Of a stretch of DNA of 64,000 nucleotides, positions 1 through 11,234 are shown piece by piece. The stretch is from Channallabes apus (taxonomy: Eukaryota > Chordata > Actinopteri > Siluriformes > Clariidae). Both the position numbers and the translations under genes were made by a program. The stretch covers positions 9,258,770 to 9,322,769 of the forward strand of contig CM060107.1 in assembly GCA_030522415.1 (NCBI GenBank). The letters run 5' to 3'. Numbering within the stretch: position 1 is the first letter of the stretch; the number at the start of each line of letters is the position of its first letter. The notes beneath the pieces were generated by a model. The model did no database searches, was not told the DNA's origin, and saw nothing but the letters and a program-made list of their open reading frames with translations.

Positions 1-667
1 TTCATGGGGTGTGTGGTTTTTTCAGGGAGGATGAGCTCCCAGGAGAGAGATAGCTCGCAAGCGTCTCTTCAATCTGCGGCATCATCATATAAAACCACGA
101 ATTTGCATCAATGACATTCGAATAAATCGATGTCAATAGCACAAAAATTTAATAGGTCTTATTCCATGAATGAGTTAACTCATCATGGAGGCCGCCAAAG
201 AAGTGGAGAGACCATCGTTGAGGCCCCTCCCCCGGCCACCCGACCACCCGTCTAACTTTGGGCGCTTGAGGGATTTTTTTCCTTTTCACTCCTGCGGCCA
301 GTCGAGGTGCAATTGTTCGACCGCATGTTTTTTTTGTTTTTTTGTTTTTTACTACTTCCGCGGAAGCCAGAGAGGAAGTCTCTTCTGCCCATTCACAAGA
401 ATGCCGGAGCGTCCTTGAGAAATGGATGCTAAAGCTTTCTGATCCGGTGAGAGCGCGAGAGAAAGGGAGAATTCCGTCTCATGCACGTCTGCCAGATCAG
501 CACGTGAACCCCAGGAATGCACCGCGGCTCGTGGTTACGTTTTATAGAATATTTAATTTATATCGCCTTCCGAAAGAAAATTGTCACACGGAGGCACGCT
601 TCTCCTATCAAACCCTGCCATATTGGTGAGTTATCTAACACTTTCTTTTTTTTTTTTTTGTATATTT
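1..667 (-). mobile_element. DIRS element, 5' internal region, inverted and cut by window edge
   Basis: Read on the minus strand this matches the region just inside the left terminal repeat of DIRS1. The bases around 600-636 reversed give the CTCACCAATATGG block also found at 5850-5865. The first 60 bases reversed share CTATCTCTCTCCTGGGA with 6308-6330. It should cover the 5' leader and the start of the gag-like ORF1, but no intact frame remains. The rest of the element lies left of the window. Confidence 0.6.
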
Positions 668-1460
668 TGTAACAGGTTCGACCCTATGTGCACGGGCGGC
701 ACCATGAAACACGGACACGAGGCAAGGTCTTACAGGAAAAAGGGTAATTTATTCAGAAAAATGGGGAAGGAAAGGGTTAAAGGGGGGAGGATGGAAAGAA
801 AGGGAAGGGAAGGTGATGCATGTGCAGGTCTGGTTGACAGTTGCCCCGCTGGCATGTGGACACAGGTAAGTGGTGAAGGTGGGCAGAGTGGCGACTTTGG
901 AGCATGCGGAGGTAGCGCTTCTGCACGCTCCCATGACGGCGACCTCTCCCGCTTGGCTCTCTCAAGCCAAGACCAGCCCCTCCCAGCTCACTCTGGGCGC
1001 AGCCTCAGGCGGGAGTCTCTCCTGGACGTCCGTCAGCTGGACGGCTTTCCCAGCTGGGATCGTGGGCCCTAACGCAGTCCTCTCTGCGGCCTTTTCCACT
1101 TTGGCGGCAGGGATGCGAAGGCAGGTTCAACGCAGAAGTGAAGGTGCTGTCCTCTCACGGAGATCAAAGGGCGGCATTCCCCTTTTTAAAGTCTCTGGGG
1201 CGCATCACATTGCCCCGCTCGTGTGCCACTGTCTTTTAATGCATCCACCGCATAGAAAATCCAGCTTGCCAATAGTCAGGCCCCGAGCTACACTCCCCGC
1301 TGTGTTTTATAGCGCAGAGAGACGCCCGGGATCATTAAAGGCGATAGCTCACCAGCCGTGCCTGATTCCGCGGCCCTGCTCCTTCAAATACCAAAAGGGG
1401 GCCACCTAGTGAGCGAGGAGTGAGCGAGGATCGATAGTAATTTGGGCGCATGCCGTGACA
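668..1460 (-). mobile_element. Solo LTR inside the inverted DIRS
   Basis: On the minus strand the 793-bp segment begins TGTCACGGC and ends CCTGTTACA, so it has TG...CA ends. It is flanked by a 4-bp repeat ATTT (664-667 and 1461-1464). In the same orientation there is a TATAAAA box near 1305-1312 and, downstream, an AATAAA signal near 745-752, the order expected of U3-R-U5. No coding frame is seen. It is likely a Ty3/gypsy-type solo LTR left by LTR-LTR recombination; the family was not identified. Confidence 0.6.
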
Positions 1461-1464
1461 ATTT

Positions 1465-1680
1465 GCTTGCACACACATACGTGCAAAAACAATGCAGTCC
1501 TTGAAGACCTGAAGATGTTTCCGGTTCACTCCTATTTATAATCTGCAGGTGCACCTCATCAGGTGACGTTACCTGACCGAGGTTGTATAAGCCAAAATTT
1601 GGCGTGTTTGACATACACATGCTTCACAACCAGTGCACTCCAGTTTCACGGAGCATCGAGTGTGGCTTTTGAAAGGGAAC
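1465..1680 (-). repeat. DIRS terminal repeat, inverted, continuing across the solo LTR
   Basis: Blocks such as GGTGACGTTACCTGACCGAGG, AAAATTTGGCGTG and AGCATCGAGTGTGGC match the terminal repeats of DIRS1 (5690-5800, 10260-10560) and DIRS2 (45700-45870, 59480-59640). With the preceding DIRS segment it forms the left end of one minus-strand element. Confidence 0.7.
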
Positions 1681-1731
1681 TGGAGTACCCGGAGGAAACC
1701 CACCAAGCATGGCAAGAGTCACCATGGTATT
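1681..1731 (-). repeat. SINE fragment
   Basis: GGAGTACCCGGAGGAAACCC followed by ACCAAGCATGG is the reverse complement of the middle of the tRNA-derived SINE seen complete at 9754 and 20050. It abuts the DIRS end directly. Confidence 0.6.
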
Positions 1732-1795
1732 AATAAATAAATATTGCTATTTAATAAAAATAAAGAGGAAAATGTGGGCAATACTAAATGCCCCC

Positions 1796-2270
1796 ATGAT
1801 TCAATAGTTTGTAAATCCATCCTTAGCAGCAGTAATTTGAAGTAATCATTTTCTCTATGACTTTATCAGTCTCTAACCTCATTGTGATGGAATTTCGCTC
1901 CATTCTTCTTTACAACATTGCTTCAGGTCATTGAGAGTATTTGGGCATTCACACTTATGCACAGATCTCTTAAGTGCCCCCATAGCATTTTTGGGTTGAG
2001 GTCTGGACTTTAACTAGACCATTCCAAAAGCTTGATTCTTTTATTTTCCAACCATTCTGAAGTGTTTTTCAGATCATTGCCATGCTTCATTATTAAATTT
2101 CAACCAAGTTTTAGTTGACAGACAGATAGCCTGATATTTCCCTCTAGAATACTCTGGTATACAGAGGAGTTCATGGTCTTTTCAGTGACTGCAAGGCACT
2201 ACGGTCCTGCAGCTGAAAAAAAAATCCACAATCATCACCCTCCACCGCCATTTTTTACATGTAACATTAA
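1796..2270 (-). pseudogene. Degenerate Tc1/IS630-type transposase relic
   Basis: The minus strand reads as a decayed DDE transposase C-terminal half. The stretch reversed from 1990-2030 (AGTCCAGACCTCAACCC) corresponds to the conserved SPDLNP segment around the second aspartate, followed by equivalents of the C-terminal helices. Many stops and shifts interrupt it. No inverted termini were found. The family call rests on the SPDLNP-like nucleotide string and on resemblance to fish Tc1-type relics. Confidence 0.5.
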
Positions 2271-3519
2271 CATTTTCATTAACATGTGAGATTTCCAGTT
2301 CTTGCTTTTTAAAAATATATATATTTCTCTTAGAATTGCATTGTCTGAACATGCTGAATATCTTGGGAAATCTGCTTTTGGGAAGATTGGCAATCGTCTT
2401 TCTTACTGTAGAACATTAAACTCCAAATTGTTTGGAAATTGTTTTTTATAAACTTTTCCGGATTTATGTGCAATAATATTTGCTTCTCTATAGTATTTTC
2501 CTCTTGGAATTGAATACTCACATCAGAATGCAGCAGACAAGCAAGCTGCCAAAAATTGGTAAGGAAACCTTGTTTCTTCAATGGAGTCTAAATTTGCTGG
2601 AGATGGAGGTTAAGATGAGATTTAGATGAAAAAAGTCAGCTTATCCTGTAGATGATATTCAGAATATTTGAAATAAATTTTCTTTACAATGTATTTGATA
2701 ATTCTTAACTCCTAACCTGACATCCAATATGCTTTATATGTGAATGATTGTCTCAATATTTTGAAACGTTCTGGCCAAGTTTATATTATAATAAACAGAC
2801 TAGAATAAATTGGCATCAGTTGGCTCAAATGGTACAATGCAGTGTTCAACAAGGTTCTTCTCTATGCCCATTACTGCTTTCTCCTTTTGGGCCCCTTGGG
2901 CATGCCCCTTAGCATAATGTGAAAATGTTATTATTATTAATAAATAAATGCAATGTACAGGATAAACATACTATAGGCTTGTAGAACATTATTTATGAAA
3001 CCGGAGCTGTATTGCAGTATTGTCTTACATGAGCAATGTTAAAAGGAGAAATAAATATGTAATTGCAGTTCACTCTGCTTTTGTTTAGTCATTTTTGTTT
3101 CTCCCTGTTTTGCACTGATACAATTTCTGTTGTGATGATGCAATGCAAAATAACATGCAATCCCTGAAGTGTTCAATCAGTGGATATAAACAGGTTGTCT
3201 ATTTTCTGGAGCAACGACCAATTATTAAATTTTAATGAGCTGTAACATTTGTGCAAGGTCCCAAGTGATAAAAAAAATCCATGATTGGGACAGCACTGAG
3301 TTTTGGATTTCTGGTAAGCTAGTAATGAAAGATAATTCATTCTTGAATTGTTTCACTTCATGTGTATTGATTTTACAGTCTATAAAATTGTCACTTAAAT
3401 TATGAAAAAATGCCCATCTAATTTTTTTTAAATACAAATTTTGTTATATTTGTTTATCATGTCTGCAACATAGTGTTGCATTCTGTAATGTTAATGAATT
3501 CATATTTTTAGCTTATATT
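2271..3519. other. AT-rich stretch with one possible L2 fragment, no gene
   Basis: No supported gene. At about 2822-2935 the text (GTGTTCAACAAGGTTCTTC ... TTGGGCATGCC) resembles the [22 protein letters not shown] motif region of the L2 LINE at 25049-25110, so an old L2 scrap is likely. The short frames here show no recognisable motif. Confidence 0.4.
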
Positions 3520-3532
3520 TGGAAATGGTGAA
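3520..3532 (+). repeat. Left target-site duplication of the nested LINE-A complex
   Basis: TGGAAATGGTGAA here and TGGAAATAGTGAA at 18663-18675 (12 of 13 identical) flank LINE-A copy 1 and everything inserted in it. LINEs commonly make 7-20 bp duplications. This supports reading 3533-18662 as a single primary insertion. Confidence 0.7.
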
Positions 3533-3839
3533 ATGCAACCATGGGGGGGGGGGGGGGGGGCGCAATCCAGTGTATTCTTGTGCCAGTCCCAAGTCTGGAT
3601 AAATGCAGAGGGTTGTGTCAGGAAGGGCATCCGACGTAAAACATTTGCCAAATCAATGATGTGAATCAGAAATATCATTTCCATACCGGATCGGTCGTGG
3701 CCCGGGTTAACAACGACCGCCACTGGTGCTGTTGACTTACAGGGTACCGGTGGAAATTGGGCTACTGTTGGTCGAAGAAGGAGAGGAGGAAGGCGTGTTT
3801 GAAAGCAGAGAGAGAAGACGAAAGGCAAGAGTATAGGAG

Positions 3840-5626
3840 TGAAGGTAGGGACCTTGAATGTTGGGACCATGACAGGGAAGGGAAGAGAGTTGGTTGATAC
3901 TGTATGATGCAGAGAAGGAAGGTGGATATACTGTGTGTTCAGGAGACCAGGTGGAAAGGTAGCAAAGCTAGAAGCTTAGGATCAGGGTTCAAATTCTTTT
4001 ACCATGGTGTGGATAGGAAAAGAAATGGAGTAGGAGTTATTCTGAAAGAGGAGTTTGTAAGGAATGTCCTAGAGGAGAAGAGAGTATCAGATAGGGTGAT
4101 GAGCCTGAAGCTGGAAATTGATGGTGTGATGTTCAATGTTGTTAGTGGTTATGCTCCACAGGTAGGATGTGTGTTAGAAGAGAAGGAGAAATTCTGGAGT
4201 GAGATAGATGAAGTGATGCAGAGCATCCCCAGAGGTGAGAGAGTTGTGATTGGGGCAGACTTCAATGGACATGTTGGGGAAGGGAACAGAGGGGATGAAA
4301 ATGTGATGGGCAGGTTTGGTCTTGAGGACAGGAATGTAGAAGGACAGATGCTGGTGGACTTTGCAAAGAGGATGGAAATGGCAGTAGTAAATACTTTCTT
4401 CCAGAAGAGGCAGGAACATAGGGTGACATATAAGAGCGGAGGCAGAAGCACTCAGGTGGACTACATCTTGTGTCGACGTTGTAATCTGAAAGAGATCAGT
4501 GACTGCAAGGTGTTGGTAGGGGAGAGTGTAGCCAGACAACACAGAATGGTGGTGTGTAAAATAACCCTGGTGGTGAGGAAGGTGAAGAGGACAAAGGCAG
4601 AGAAGAGGACAAAGGCAGAGCAGAGGACAAAGTGGTGGAAGCTGAGAAAGGAAGAATCTTGTGTAGTCTTTAGGGAGGAGTTGAGAAAAGCTATGGGTGG
4701 TCAGGAGGTGCTTTCAGTTGACTGGACAACTATAGCCAATGTGATCAGGGAGACAGGTAAGAGGGTACTTGGTGTATCATCAGGTAAGGTAAAAGGGGAA
4801 AAGGAGACTTGGTAGTGGAATGAGGAAGTCCAGGAGTGTATACAGGGAAAGAGGCTAGCTAAGAAGAAGTGGGACACTGAGAGGACTGAAGAGAGTAGAC
4901 AGGAGTACAGGGAGATGCACCGTAAGGTGAAGGTAGAAGTGGCAAAGGCCAAACAAAGAGCATATGAGGACTTGTATGCTAGGCTGGACAGTAAGGAGGG
5001 GGAGGTGGATCTGTACAGGTTGGCGAGGCAAAGAGATAGAGATGGGAAGGATGTGCAGCAGGTTTGAGTGATTAAAGATAGAGATGGAAATGTACTGACA
5101 GATGCCAGGAGGGGGATGGGAAGATGGAAGGAGTACTTTGAGGAGTTGATGAATGAGGAAAACGAAAGAGAACAAAGAGTAGAAGAGGTGACTGTTGTGG
5201 AGCAGGAAGTAGCAAATATTAGTAAAAGTGAGGTGAGAAGGGCGTTGAAGAGGATGAAGAGTGGAAAGGCTGTTGGTCCTGATGACATACCTGTGGAGGT
5301 ATGATAGTGCTTAGGAAAGGTGGCAGTAGAGTTTCTGACTAGTTTGTTTAACGAGATCTTGGAGAATGAGAGGATTCCAGAGGAATGGGGGAGAAATGTA
5401 TTGGTGATGATTTTTAAGAACAAGAGAGATGTGCAGAGCTGTTGAAATTACAGAGGTATAAAGCTAATGAGCCATACAATGAAGCTCTGGGAAAGAGTAA
5501 TGGAAGCTAGGTTAAGTGCAGAGGTTTGAGAATTTGTGAGCAGCAATATGGTTTTATGCCTAGAAAGAGGACATCAGATGCCTTATTTGGTTTGAGGATG
5601 CTGGTGGAGAAGTACAGAGAAGCTAT
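3840..5626 (+). pseudogene. LINE-A copy 1 endonuclease and N-terminal RT (broken)
   Basis: AP-endonuclease-type domain: VGTLNVGTMTGKGREL near 3843, VQETRWKG near 3940, VSGYAPQVG near 4143, GADFNGH near 4254 and DYILCRRCN near 4460. These correspond to the catalytic blocks of the family. The longest open part is 3904-4815. Breaks: a 4-bp insertion near 3900 shifts the start, an in-frame TAG at about 4813 replaces a Trp codon of copy 2, and more stops follow near 5066 and 5302. The RT start (KSGKAVGPDDIPVEV, near 5260) is visible before the DIRS1 insertion cuts the frame after LVEKYRE. Inactive. Confidence 0.8.
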
Positions 5627-5835
5627 GGGAACCATTTTGTCACGTGGCCGGTCGTGAAGCGTGCTGTGAAAACACGGCAAGTTTTTGGCTATATATAGCC
5701 TCGACCAGGTGACGTCATCTGATCAGATGCAGGTGGAGGCTATAAATACAGGTGAGCCGGCAACAAATCTCAGATCATTTGTCTTCAATGCCTTGTTGTG
5801 AGCGTGTTGTGTTTAAACCAGCAAAATAAGAAGGT
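5627..5835 (+). repeat. DIRS1 left terminal repeat (outer part missing)
   Basis: CTATGGGAACCATTTTGTCA through the GTGACGTCATCTGATCAG block to the TTGTCTTCAATGCC block is matched in reverse by 10370-10560 and directly by DIRS2 at 45728-45890. The outer 40 bases (TTCCCTTTCAAAGGC and on), present in DIRS2, are absent. Confidence 0.75.
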
Positions 5836-6943
5836 ATTTAACTCACCAATATGGCGAGTTTAAACCAGATATCCCTCCTTGTGTGATAATCCATATCGGA
5901 GTGCGATCTCTACACTGCTACGACTAGTGCTGAGCGCGTCGCGCATTCCTGGCTTAAAACTCGTGCATCTGACAGAGCTGCGGCAGACGGAGGTAAGCGC
6001 CCCCCTTTCTTCCGCGTTCTCATCACGAGGATTCCTCTCTTGCTTAGCGGAGATGAAAATAGCCTTAAGCACTTTAAAAAAATAAAAAAAAAACCAGTAG
6101 ACGACAGCTTCTGTCGGGTGGCCGGAGCCTCAACGACGCTCCCCCCCGCCCCCTTAGCTCTCTCCATATGAGTTAACCCTTTCATGGAGTAAGCTGTATT
6201 CATCCCGTGTATTTCCTGCCATCGATTTATTTATTTATTTAAATATAGTTGATGTGGAAACACGGGGTTATATGATGACGTACAGATAGTAGAGACGCTT
6301 CACAGGCTATCTCTCTCCTGGGACATCATCCTCCCTTGTAAGCTTATACTTCCTTTCTAGCTGTGTAGACTTTTATCTTCCCTGGAGGGAAAAGCTTTTC
6401 ACGCAGTAGGTCAGCTTGGTTCTCCACTGCACACCAGGGCGGTTTTGCAGGCCTACCAGGCTGACCTGCCGAGAGACTTAAGTACTGCCGGGGCTCTTCA
6501 AGATAAGGCATATTGGAATTATGCCGAGCTACAGACTTGTCTCTTCATGCAACAAAGCAGACGGCTCATGTTATTGGTCATTTTATGGCTGCTACGGTTT
6601 TCGCAGGAGGCACCTGTGGCTAAATCTCAGGCGCATCAAGGATAGGATTGTGCATTTCTCCTTAATGCCCCTATCTCGCCTTCTGGCCTGTTACACGATG
6701 TCGTTGACTCAGCCGCCACTAGGTTCTGGGGCGAATTTATACGAACAAGCTTTTGGGGAATTCCCTCCCTGCCGTGCTCAAGAGTCGGGATTGTCGGCCA
6801 CCCAGTCTCGACCGGGTCTGATTCTTGCGAGGCGTAATCACAAGGAGTTTTTTTTTTTTTTTTTTTTGGACCCGGGCACCTCCTCGTAAAGATTGGGGTG
6901 CGCCGCATTGCACTATCTGCCCCAGGAGGTCAGACTTATTTAA

Positions 6944-7030
<87 letters not shown>

Positions 7031-7200
7031 GTAAAATAAAATAAATGCGGGTGGCCCCCCAATAGGGAGAGGCACCCAGAATTCCTTTCAAACAAATAAG
7101 TGTTCTCCCTGGCACCCCCAGGAGGTCGGTGTTCTTGCTCCGCCACCACTGGTGTTTCGGGCAACACCAGTCTCCAATAGGCTGTTAGTTCTTCGGTTTT
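5836..7200 (+). pseudogene. DIRS1 gag-like ORF1 region, decayed
   Basis: This lies between the left repeat and the RT remnant, where DIRS elements carry ORF1. It shares blocks with the inverted copy at 1-640 (CTCACCAATATGG, CTATCTCTCTCCTGGGA). Short frames only, interrupted by poly-T near 6848-6867 and an A/TA tract. No domain could be recognised, so this is assigned by position. Confidence 0.4.
6941..7030. repeat. Poly-A and (TA)n simple repeat
   Basis: About 19 A followed by about 70 bases of TA dinucleotides with one AA interruption. It generates spurious lysine/tyrosine-isoleucine frames on both strands. Confidence 0.95.
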
Positions 7201-7209
7201 TCCTGCCAT

Positions 7210-8640
7210 GTTTCAGGATGCCAAACATCTAACCGCCCCCCCCCACCCCCGTTTAACCAAGCCGCAGAAACTTTTGCCCTTTTCTGAGAAACTGGTAGCG
7301 TGGAAGCTACTGCCAAGTATATCTCCTTGGGCACTAAGCACTGGAGAGAGGAACTACAGGATTCAGTTCTCACTTCACCCTCTGTGTTTTCAATGGCATG
7401 GTCTCCACTTCCATGAACCAGAAAGTGCGCATCTGCTGACAAAGCTGCCAGGGAAGGGGGCCATGGAACATGTTCCCCCACCAGACAGTGAGTCAGGCTA
7501 CTACAGCCGGTATTCTTGGTTCCCAAGAGGAACGGGGGCTGCGTCCAATTTTTCAGATTCTGCGGGCTCTCCCGCTATCTGAAAATCAATGAATACAGTT
7601 CAAATGTTGACTGTCAAGGTGATTGCTCTCAACCCTACCAAGCAATTGATTTCTGACAATCGATTTAAGGATGCTTACTTTCATACAGAAACATTGCTAC
7701 AACACAGGAAGATCCTGAGGTTCGCTTTCGGGGGCGAAGCTTACCAGTATCGGGTCCTTCCATTGGTCTAGCTCACCCGCACATATACAAAATGCACGGA
7801 TTTAGCCCTGGTTCTTACGGGCATCCGGTGGCTAGTGCTTAGACATCAGCATGTCGTCCTAGCTCATCTCTGTTCTCAGGATTGAGACCCAATGCCACGA
7901 AAGCGTGCTCTTTCCTGTTCAGAGGACAACACATTGGGTGCCATATGGGATTCGATCGTAAGCGGGCACAGCTGTCTCCCGCTCGTGTCGAACCCATTCT
8001 CAACACCCTCAAGGAAAACAAGCTAGACCAGAGAGTGACCATCACTTTCAGACATCCTAGCTCTCATGGCAGCTGTATCCACGGTGACACCTTTGGGCCT
8101 TCTGCACATGATAGCATTCCAAGTTGTGGCTAAGAACCAGGGGATTTCACTAGGGCCAATCCCCAATATGGGTTACGCGCCAGGTGCTTCGTACCCTTTC
8201 TATGTGGTTCAGACCCCGGTCTCTACTCTGGATTCCACTCTAAGTTCATCTTGTCATCGCTAGGCTAACGACAGATGCTTCCCAGACTGGGGTGCGGTCT
8301 CAGATGACCGTCCAGCCCAAGGGAGCTGGAAAGGCTATCTTCTCGCATGGCACATCAATTGCCTCAAGATGATGGCTCTATTTCTGGCCCTAAAGCACTT
8401 CCTCCAGCAGTTGAGAGGCTGCCATGTCCTAGTGCGTTGGACAACACTATGGCAGTCTCATATATTATCGCCAGGGCAGACTGTGCTTGCGCCGCTAACA
8501 GCTAGCGCACCAGGTTCCTGTCCCTCAGGGCGATTTACATTTCAGCATGGATGCGGGAGCAGTAGTACTGTCCAGTCTATCTCTGACACACGGGGAATGG
8601 GAACCCCACTCCGAAGTAGTCAGGGGGAGATTTTCATGTA
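7210..8640 (+). pseudogene. DIRS1 reverse transcriptase / RNase H remnant
   Basis: Parallel to the DIRS2 RT frame at 46136-47875 with many shifts and stops. Recognisable pieces: the LVAWKLLPSISPW leader near 7290, VPPPDSESG near 7470, FGGEAYQYRVLP near 7729, LLHMIAF near 8098, and the RNase H-like MMALFLALKHFLQQLRG near 8369. The DIRS RT-RNase H order is kept, but no catalytic YxDD box survives in frame. Inactive. Confidence 0.7.
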
Positions 8641-8691
8641 GCAAGGCGGACCTCTTGCCTTCCAAGATATGCTTCGCCTTTTACTGCTCTT

Positions 8692-9750
8692 CAGATTTAC
8701 GTCCACCACATCAGCTAGTGGCGTAGGTCAGAGCAGCTTCTACAGGTTTTGGATGAGAGATGCTATTGCCCTCTCCTATGAGGCGCGTGGGCTCACTTCG
8801 CCTCTAGGAATCAGGGCTCTTTCAACCATGGGGATTGCCTCATCTATTGCATTATCAAGAGGTATTCCCCTGCAGCAAGTATCTGCTAAGCAGGTGAACC
8901 CAGTCCACTGCCGAATTGTTTCAGTGCTGGAGTTTCCGTCCTCGCGTCTGTGCCCTAGTACTCTCAGGATGTACGTGACTGCATCCTCTCTCAACTATCT
9001 TCCGAGAGCTCTATAAACCCAACAGGCACCCTATTGCTTTTGAAGCCTTCCGTCCTCCGTGCTTACAGCTTCGGAGCAGGAGAGACTTCACTTGCTGTGT
9101 CCAGCTTGTGCCCTTCAGATCTACGTCCACTGCATCAGCTAGTGGCGTAGGTCAGAGCAGTTTCTACATGTTCTGGATGAGACATACTATTGCCCTCTCC
9201 TATGAGGCGCGTGGGCTCACTTCGCCTCTAGGAATCAGGGCTCTTTCAGCCAAGGGGATTGCCTCATCTATTGCACTAGCAAGAGGTATTCCCCTGCAGC
9301 AAGTTTCTGCTAAGCAGGTAAACCCAGTCCACTGCCGAATTGTTTCAGTGCTGGTATTTCCGTCCTCGGGTCTGTGCCCTAGTACTCTCAGGACGTACGT
9401 AACTGCATCCTCTCTCAACTATCTTCCGAAAGCTCTATGAACCCAACAGGCACCCTATTGCTTTTGAAGCCTTCTGTCCTCCGCGCTTACAGCTTCGGAG
9501 CAGGAGAGACTTCACTTGCTGTGTCCAGCTTGTGCTCTTCAGATTCACATCCACCGCATCAGCTAGTGGCGTATATTGCCCTCTCCTATGAGGCGCGTGG
9601 GTTCACTTCACCTCTGAGAAGCAGGGCTCACCCAACCAGGGTGATTGTTCCAGTCTCACCAGCAGGAGGTATCCCCTGCAGTAATTGTGTTGCGCGAAGG
9701 GTTGGTCCTCCCCGCACACATTTCTTACATTTATAATCTGGATGTTCATG
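8692..9750 (+). pseudogene. DIRS1 tyrosine recombinase remnant in a 424-bp tandem array
   Basis: The unit beginning CAGAT(T/C)(T/C)ACGTCCAC recurs at 8692, 9116 and 9540, an exact 424-bp period (two full units and a partial third). Each unit puts C-terminal recombinase text (DAIALSYEARGLTSPLG, near 8760 and 9187) before N-terminal text (SAKQVNPVHCRIVSVLEF, near 8886). DIRS2 has these in the opposite order (58398 then 59054). The array therefore arose by duplication across a deleted gene. It cannot encode a normal recombinase. Confidence 0.75.
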
Positions 9751-9753
9751 CTA

Positions 9754-10114
9754 GGCGGCGCGGTGGGGTAGTGGTTAGTACTGTCGCCTTGCACCTCCAG
9801 GGTCCGGGTTCGATTCCCGGCCAGGCTCAATTCCCGTCTCTGTGTGCATGGAGTTTGCATGTTCTCCCCGTGCTTGGTGGGTTTCCTCGGGGTACTCCGG
9901 TTTCCTCCCACAGTCCAAAGATATGCTGGTTAGTCTAATTGGCGTTCCTAAATTGCCCGTAGTTAGTGTGTGTATGTATGTGTGTGTGCCTTGCGATGGA
10001 TTGGCACCCTGTCCAGGGTGTACCCCGCCTAGTGCCCGCAGTCTCCTGTGATAGGCTCCAGGTCCCCTGCGACCCTGAACACAGGATTAAGCGGTATAGA
10101 AAATGAATGAATGA
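9754..10114 (+). mobile_element. tRNA-derived SINE inside DIRS1
   Basis: A 361-bp SINE. Its tRNA-like head has a box A-like GGGGTAGTGGTTAGTAC and a box B-like GGGTCCGGGTTCGATTCCC. The body has GGAGTTTGCATGTTCTCCCC and the tail is CGGTATAGAAAATGAATGAA. It is flanked by a perfect 12-bp duplication ATGTTCATGCTA (9742-9753 and 10115-10126). It resembles fish Mermaid/V-type SINEs by the shared core, from memory. Confidence 0.85.
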
Positions 10115-10244
10115 ATGTTCATGCTACTCCGGGCTCACTGCCACAGAGTTAGCTGCCCAGGTATAGTTCTGAGACCTTCTTGGCTTTGTGCGCACACGCT
10201 ACACAACCTTGGGGTCCAGACACCTGTAGTGCGGCGGCGTTTGT

Positions 10245-10615
10245 ATTCTCGTTCCCATAGCGTTTTACGCAGCATCGAGTGTAGCCTTGAAAGGGAATGT
10301 CTCGGGTTACTTTGCAGTAACCCTGTTCCCTGAAAGGCAGGAACGAGATGCTGCGTCCGAATGCCGCACTACCTTGTGACCGGACGTCCGTTCAGACAAA
10401 TTAATCTGAGGTTTCTTGCCGGCTCACCTGTATTTATAGCCTCCACCTGCATCTGATCAGATGACGTCACTTGGTCGAGGCTATATATAGCCAAAAACGT
10501 TGGCGTGTTTTCACAGTACGCTTCACGACCGGCAACGCGACAAAATGGTTCCCATAGCGTTTTACGCAGCATCTCATTCCCGCCTTTCAGGGAACAGGGT
10601 TACTGCAAAGTAAGC
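10245..10615 (+). repeat. DIRS1 right terminal repeat and internal complementary region
   Basis: Contains GTTCCCATAGCG, AGCATCGAGTGTAGCC, TGAAAGGGAATGTCTCGGG, GTAACCCTGTTCCCTG and, to the right, the inverse of the left repeat with TCAGATGACGTCAC. Ends GCAAAGTAAGCCGAGACG, as DIRS2 does at 59676-59693. The pieces complementary to both ends match the internal complementary region that DIRS elements use to join their ends. Confidence 0.75.
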
Positions 10616-11234
10616 CGAGACGATTTAGAGAAAGCGTACGACAGGGTGCCGAGAGAGGAGCTGTGGTGTTGTATGAGGAAGTCTGGAGTGGCAGAGAAGT
10701 ATGTTAAAGTTGTGCAGGACATGTATGAGAGCTGTAAGACAGTGGTAAGATGTGTTGTAGGTCTGACAGAAGAGTTCAAGGTGAATGTGGGTCTGCATCA
10801 AGGATCGGCTCTAAGCCCCTTTTTGTTTGCTATAGTGATGGACAGGATGACAGATGAAGTTAGACAGGAGTCTCCATGAACTATGATGTTTGCAGATGAC
10901 ATTGTGCTTTGTAGTGAGAGCAGGGAACAGGTGGAGGAAAATTTGGAGAGGTGGAGGTACGCTCTGGAAAGCAGAGGAATGAAGGTTAGCCGCTGCAAGA
11001 CGGAATACATGTGTGTGAATGAGAGGGACCCAAGAGGAACAGTGAGGCTACAAGGAGCAGAGGTAAAGCAGGTGCAGGATTTTAAGTACTCAGGGTCAAC
11101 GGTCAAGAGCAACGGAGAGTGTTCAAAGGAGGTGAAGAGACGAGTACAGGCAGGTTGGAATGGGTGGAGAAAAGTGTCAGGTGTGTTGTGCGATAAAAGA
11201 GTATCAGCAAGAATGAAAGGAAAGGTGTACAGGC
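10616..11234 (+). pseudogene. LINE-A copy 1 central RT
   Basis: Resumes with DLEKAYDRVPREELWCC and continues with LHQGSALSPFLFAIVMDRM (near 10795), the catalytic MMFADDIVLCSES (near 10883) and FKYSGSTVKSNGECSKEV (near 11082). This corresponds to residues 550-752 of the copy 2 protein. A TGA replaces Trp just before MMFADD (10877-10879). The frame is cut at GKVYR by LINE-B. Confidence 0.8.

Larger units (their letters stand above)
5627..10615 (+). mobile_element. DIRS1: decayed DIRS-type tyrosine-recombinase retrotransposon
   Basis: Terminal repeats like those of DIRS2 flank decayed gag, RT/RNase H and tyrosine-recombinase segments in plus orientation. It sits in LINE-A: the LINE frame stops at 5626 (AGTACAGAGAAG) and resumes at 10616 (ATTTAGAGAAAGCG). 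Missing at the left junction are 29 bp of LINE and about 40 bp of the outer DIRS repeat, so a deletion crosses it. It holds a SINE at 9754 and a long A/TA simple repeat near 6940-7040. Confidence 0.8.

Noticed and set aside
3508..3870. 120-codon minus frame with a proline run
   Set aside because: Antisense of the LINE-A 5' UTR; the proline run comes from the poly-G tract.
6825..7209. Tyr/Ile-rich 'membrane' frames
   Set aside because: Produced by the poly-A and (TA)n simple repeat.
9754..10114. Candidate tRNA gene from box A/box B text
   Set aside because: The tRNA-like part is a SINE head, with body, tail and target duplication, and no proper cloverleaf could be drawn.
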